A model generated the notes under the pieces. The model made no database searches. It saw only the letters and a list, made by a program, of their open reading frames with translations, and was not told the DNA's origin. From positions 434,001 through 498,000 of the forward strand of contig CBDCTS010000004.1 of the NCBI GenBank assembly GCA_965222345.1: 64,000 nucleotides of DNA. Direction: 5' to 3'. Shown piece by piece: positions 60,745 through 64,000 of the stretch. This DNA comes from JADFGZ01 sp965222345. GTDB lineage: Bacteria; Acidobacteriota; Terriglobia; 2-12-FULL-54-10. The translations under genes were made by a program, and so were the position numbers. Each line of letters opens with the position of its first letter. The stretch's first letter is position 1.

Positions 60745-62283
60745 TTGTCCTTTGATTTTGAGCTTCTCGAACAACGCCGCCAGAAACTGCGCCAAATTGA
60801 AGCTCTGGGCCATCCGGCCTATCCCCACCGTTTTGACTATACCCATACTTTGGAGCAGATTGCCGCTGCCTATTCGGAAAAAACCGCCGAAGAGCTGACC
60901 AGCGAGAAGCCGGCGGTGCGCGTCTGCGGCCGAATGCAATCCATCCGCGGACACGGCAAGGCCGGCTTCGCCGATTTGGTCCAGGGCGGCCATCGGCTGC
61001 AAATATATGTTCGCAAGGATTCGCTGGGAGACAGCGGCTTTGCGCTCTACCGGCTGCTGGACATGGGAGACCTGGTGGGGGTTGAGGGGACTGTGTTCCG
61101 CACCAAAACGGGCCAGCTGTCGGTCCACGCCGGCAGTTTGTCGCTGCTGGCCAAGGCGATGCTGCCATTGCCGGAGAAATGGCACGGCCTGCAGGACGTA
61201 GAAGCCCGCTACCGCCAGCGCTATCTGGACCTGATCGCCAATCCCGAGGTGCGGCGCGTCTTTGCCGAACGGAGCCGTCTGGTCCGGGCGTTGCGGGAAG
61301 CCTTGGAGCGAAGAGGTTACATGGAGGTGGAGACCCCGATGATGCAGCCGCTGGCCGGCGGAGCCACGGCGCATCCTTTCCGCACTCACCACAACGCCTT
61401 GGACCTGGACCTCTACCTTCGCATCGCGCCAGAACTGTACTTGAAGCGCCTGGTGGTGGGAGGTTTCGACCGCGTCTATGAGATCAACCGGAGCTTCCGA
61501 AATGAGGGAATCTCCACGCAGCACAATCCGGAGTTCACCATGCTGGAGTTCTATCAGGCCTACAGCGACTACCGCGACCTGATGGAGCTGACTGAGAAAC
61601 TGCTGCCGGAGGTGGCTGCGGAAACATGCGGGACGACCACCGTCCGCTACGGCGAGCACTCGATTGACCTGTCGCAATTTTCGCGTTACACGTTGCGGGA
61701 AGCCATCCGGGAGTTCTGGCCGGAAGAGTCGTCCAGGCCGACTCTGGAGGATTTCTCCGACCCCCAGCGGACCGCGGCGGCCATCGAGACCTGGAACCGT
61801 CTGCAAGGAGAACAAGAGCGTCTCGTCATTCCGCAGGGCACATCGCACGGCGCCACGCTGGCGCATCTGTTTGAAACGGTCTGCGAGCGAAAGCTGATCC
61901 AGCCGACCCTGATCTATGAATTCCCCGTGGAAGTGTCGCCGCTGGCAAAAAGCAAAAAGGACGAGCCGGGATGGGTGGAGCGGTTTGAGCTTTACGTGGC
62001 GGGAATGGAAATCGCCAACGCCTACAGCGAGCTGAACGACCCGGAAGAGCAGCGGCGACGCTTTGAATTGCAGGCCGCACTGAAGGAAAAAGGCGACCGG
62101 GAAGCTCACTCCATGGACGAGGACTACATCCGCTGCCTCAACCACGGCATGCCGCCCACCGCTGGAGAAGGAATCGGGATTGACCGCCTGATTATGATTC
62201 TGACCGGCTCCCGTTCCATCCGCGACGTGATCCTGTTCCCTTTGTTGCGGCCCGAAAGTTCCCCGTCTCCGGCGGGGGAGTGA
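60745..62283 (+). CDS. lysS: Lysyl-tRNA synthetase, class II
   Basis: 512 residues, the usual length, from a TTG at 60745; no other start lies upstream in frame before the gene's conserved beginning (QRRQKLRQIEALGHPAYPHR). The OB-fold anticodon-binding domain is about 45-150 (VRVCGRMQSIRGHGKAGFAD). The class II core has VEARYRQRYLDLIANPEVRR, motif 2 FRNEGISTQHNPEFTMLEFY, EFPVEVSPLAKSKKDEPGWV and motif 3 GEGIGIDRLIMILTGSRSIR. It attaches lysine to tRNA-Lys in the cytoplasm. It ends with TGA, which shows TGA is a normal stop in this genome. Confidence 0.96.
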   Translation: MSFDFELLEQRRQKLRQIEALGHPAYPHRFDYTHTLEQIAAAYSEKTAEELTSEKPAVRVCGRMQSIRGHGKAGFADLVQGGHRLQIYVRKDSLGDSGFALYRLLDMGDLVGVEGTVFRTKTGQLSVHAGSLSLLAKAMLPLPEKWHGLQDVEARYRQRYLDLIANPEVRRVFAERSRLVRALREALERRGYMEVETPMMQPLAGGATAHPFRTHHNALDLDLYLRIAPELYLKRLVVGGFDRVYEINRSFRNEGISTQHNPEFTMLEFYQAYSDYRDLMELTEKLLPEVAAETCGTTTVRYGEHSIDLSQFSRYTLREAIREFWPEESSRPTLEDFSDPQRTAAAIETWNRLQGEQERLVIPQGTSHGATLAHLFETVCERKLIQPTLIYEFPVEVSPLAKSKKDEPGWVERFELYVAGMEIANAYSELNDPEEQRRRFELQAALKEKGDREAHSMDEDYIRCLNHGMPPTAGEGIGIDRLIMILTGSRSIRDVILFPLLRPESSPSPAGE

Positions 62284-62572
62284 ACCGGGCGCGGAAACCT
62301 CCTCTCCGGCGTCCGCCATCCGGATTTTTCAGAGCGAACAATTCCAGGCATTCCCCTAAATCCCGAACGAAAACCGATCATCCGGCTTCTTGCCCAAGAT
62401 GGACAGGAAAAATCGCCTGGGCAGGCTCAGAGGACCACACCACCTATGACGCGACAATCTCTGTTCACCTAAACGACTCCCAACAAAAGAAAGGGCTCCT
62501 CCCTAATGTTTTGACTTAAAATGGGATTGGAGAAAAATTCGTTTCAATCCGACAAAGGATAGAGAGGGAAGT

Positions 62573-63808
62573 TTGGGTTTCGAGTTTTTTATAGCCCTGC
62601 GCTACCTCCGCGCCAAGCGGAAGATTGCAGTGATTTCCGTAATCACCGCGGTTTCCATGCTGGGCATCGCCGCCGGAGTGATGTCCCTGGTGGTCGCGCT
62701 TGCCGTCACCAACGGCCTGCGTCAAGAGTGGCAGGGGCGGCTGCTGGGCGCCACCGCCCATGTGAGTTTGCAGAGGCTCGAAGGCGACGGAATCCGCCAA
62801 TGGCGGCCGCTGATCCAGAAGCTTTCCGGCGTGCCCGGCGTGGTGGCTTCTGCCCCGGCCTTGTACGGAACGATGCTGGCGTCGCGTGCCAACCGTTCCA
62901 GCCAGATGATCTTGAAAGGGGTGGACCCTCAGGTGGAGTCCGAGGTGGGTACTCTGCTCGGCAGCATCCGGGAGGGATCGGCAGAGCCGCTGAACGAACC
63001 GGTGGAGCCCGGCAGCCAGCCGCCGGTCGTGATTGGCAAGCGCATGGCGGATATGCTCGGCACCTCGCCCGGGGACAGTATCTTGCTGACTAGCCCGCAG
63101 GGGCATCTAACGCCATTCGGAATGGTTCCGCGGTACCGCCATTTCCGAGTCACCGGGGTGTTCGATTCCGGCTTCTACGAATTTGACTCCAGTTGGGCTT
63201 TCACCAGCTTGGAGGCGGTCCAGCAAGTGCTGGGGCTGGGCGATGTGATCTCGGTCGTGGAGTTCAAGATCCAGGATATTTACCAGGCTCCGGCGGTGGT
63301 AGAGACCCTCCGGCAACTGGCCGGCAGCGGGTTCCTCGGTAGCCACTGGATGGAGCAGAACCGCGCCCTGTTCAGCGCCTTGAGACTGGAGAAAACTGTG
63401 ACGGTGATCATCATCGGATTGATTGTCTTTGTGGCGGCGTTGAACATCCTGATCTCTTTAGTGATGATGGTCATGGAAAAATATCGGGACATCGCCATCC
63501 TGGTTGCGATGGGCGCGCAGCGGACCCAGATTCGCAACATCTTCCTGCTTCAGGGCGCGATGATTGGCACGGCCGGGACCGCGCTGGGTTTGTTCGGAGG
63601 GTATCTGCTCTCCTGGCTGGGCAGCCGGTACAACCTGATTCCGCTCAACCCGGATATCTATGACATCAGCTATCTGCCGTTCGATGCTAGAATCGTAGAT
63701 GGAGTTTGGGTGGCGGTGGTGGCCCTGTTGGTCAGCTTTCTGGCCACGCTCTACCCGGCCCGCAACGCCACTTCCATCGCTCCGGCGGAGGCTTTGCGCT
63801 ATGAGTAA
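62573..63808 (+). CDS. LolC/LolE-type lipoprotein-releasing ABC transporter permease
   Basis: 411 residues from a TTG at 62573 (AGAGAGGGA just upstream). Topology is typical: a first membrane helix after FEFFIALRYLRAKRKIAVIS (about 18-45), a large periplasmic MacB-like domain (about 46-265: GVPGVVASAPALYGTMLASR, VVIGKRMADMLGTSPGDSIL) and three C-terminal helices (VTVIIIGLIVFVAALNILIS, QGAMIGTAGTALGLFGGYLL, VWVAVVALLVSFLATLYPAR). It ends NATSIAPAEALRYE, the conserved permease tail. LolC/E with LolD extract outer-membrane lipoproteins from the inner membrane. Downstream of lysS, as in many bacteria. C and E forms cannot be separated here. Confidence 0.92.
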   Translation: MGFEFFIALRYLRAKRKIAVISVITAVSMLGIAAGVMSLVVALAVTNGLRQEWQGRLLGATAHVSLQRLEGDGIRQWRPLIQKLSGVPGVVASAPALYGTMLASRANRSSQMILKGVDPQVESEVGTLLGSIREGSAEPLNEPVEPGSQPPVVIGKRMADMLGTSPGDSILLTSPQGHLTPFGMVPRYRHFRVTGVFDSGFYEFDSSWAFTSLEAVQQVLGLGDVISVVEFKIQDIYQAPAVVETLRQLAGSGFLGSHWMEQNRALFSALRLEKTVTVIIIGLIVFVAALNILISLVMMVMEKYRDIAILVAMGAQRTQIRNIFLLQGAMIGTAGTALGLFGGYLLSWLGSRYNLIPLNPDIYDISYLPFDARIVDGVWVAVVALLVSFLATLYPARNATSIAPAEALRYE

Positions 63809-63970
63809 TAATTATTGATCCCTGCCATTGGAATCCAGCCCCGGCAACATGGAAGGAAGCGGAAAGCAGGGCGGAAAAATGGACAGCACGGAGACGCAAC
63901 CCGGGCTCGACGGAAAGGCGGAAACGTTCTCACGGAAACCGGCATCTAACGAATTGAACAAGCTGCGAAA

Positions 63971-64000
63971 TTGAGCAAACTGTTGCGAGCCGAAAACCTG
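63971..64000 (+). CDS. Probable start of LolD ATP-binding protein
   Basis: Ten codons from a TTG at 63971 read MSKLLRAENL at the window edge, matching the usual first strand of LolD-type ATPases (LL-x-A-E-N-L). An in-frame TAA at 63947-63949 closes the frame above, so the start is at or near here. The assignment depends on position after the permease; the nucleotide-binding motifs lie outside the window. Confidence 0.45.
   Translation, partial: MSKLLRAENL

Noticed and set aside
60706..62319. 537-codon minus-strand frame opposite lysS
   Set aside because: The plus strand encodes an unmistakable complete LysS; the antisense translation resembles nothing.

Overview
The window looks like part of an Acidobacteriota chromosome. 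Three things suggest this: three large Oar-like TonB-dependent receptors with N-terminal carboxypeptidase-regulatory domains, two copies of a DUF1592 multihaem protein + DUF1552 Tat protein + secreted ankyrin protein cassette, and a secretin tail next to an M24 peptidase. The assignment rests on gene families only; there is no rRNA here to confirm it.

Layout. The ends carry core genes: an M24 (Xaa-Pro) peptidase running off the left edge, a secretin remnant and tRNA-Asn on the left; double-domain thyX, rpmE, lysS, a LolC/E permease and the first codons of a probable LolD on the right. From 2.5 to 8.1 kb three successive minus-strand loci are broken: a DUF5916 protein (frameshift), an IS30 transposase (in-frame TGA) and a gamma-glutamyltranspeptidase (frameshift). 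At 10.7-12.7 kb lie two cytoplasmic genes (a D-P-D-N-G protein and an Mrr-like nuclease), followed by about 1 kb of non-coding repeats. A related composite repeat recurs inverted at 57.9-58.5 kb.

From 13.9 to 57.3 kb nearly every protein is exported: TonB-dependent receptors, B3-type metallo-beta-lactamase-fold hydrolases, MsrP, an alpha/beta hydrolase, three amidohydrolases, an M29/NicX-like protein, a TlpA-type thioredoxin, TPR and cohesin-like proteins. This reads as uptake plus periplasmic breakdown of organic compounds with some redox protection; the substrate is unknown. Much of it is duplicated. The DUF1592-DUF1552-ankyrin cassette is present as two divergent, mirror-image copies (21.6-27.1 kb and 27.9-33.6 kb) with recognisable back-to-back promoters. 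A receptor/beta-propeller/metallo-hydrolase set also occurs twice.

The most unusual observation concerns the two beta-propeller paralogues (8470-10683 and 39380-41632). Each reading frame is interrupted at the same codon by TGA, inside one propeller blade, and continues in frame with full similarity to the end. In both copies a 9-bp hairpin with a GGC loop begins 22 bases after the TGA, at a distance and with a loop that suit a bacterial SECIS element. Each protein has exactly two other cysteines, both conserved. Neighbouring genes use TGA as an ordinary stop, so this is not global code reassignment. A selenocysteine-containing (or read-through) secreted propeller family is the best explanation, but no selenocysteine machinery lies in the window.
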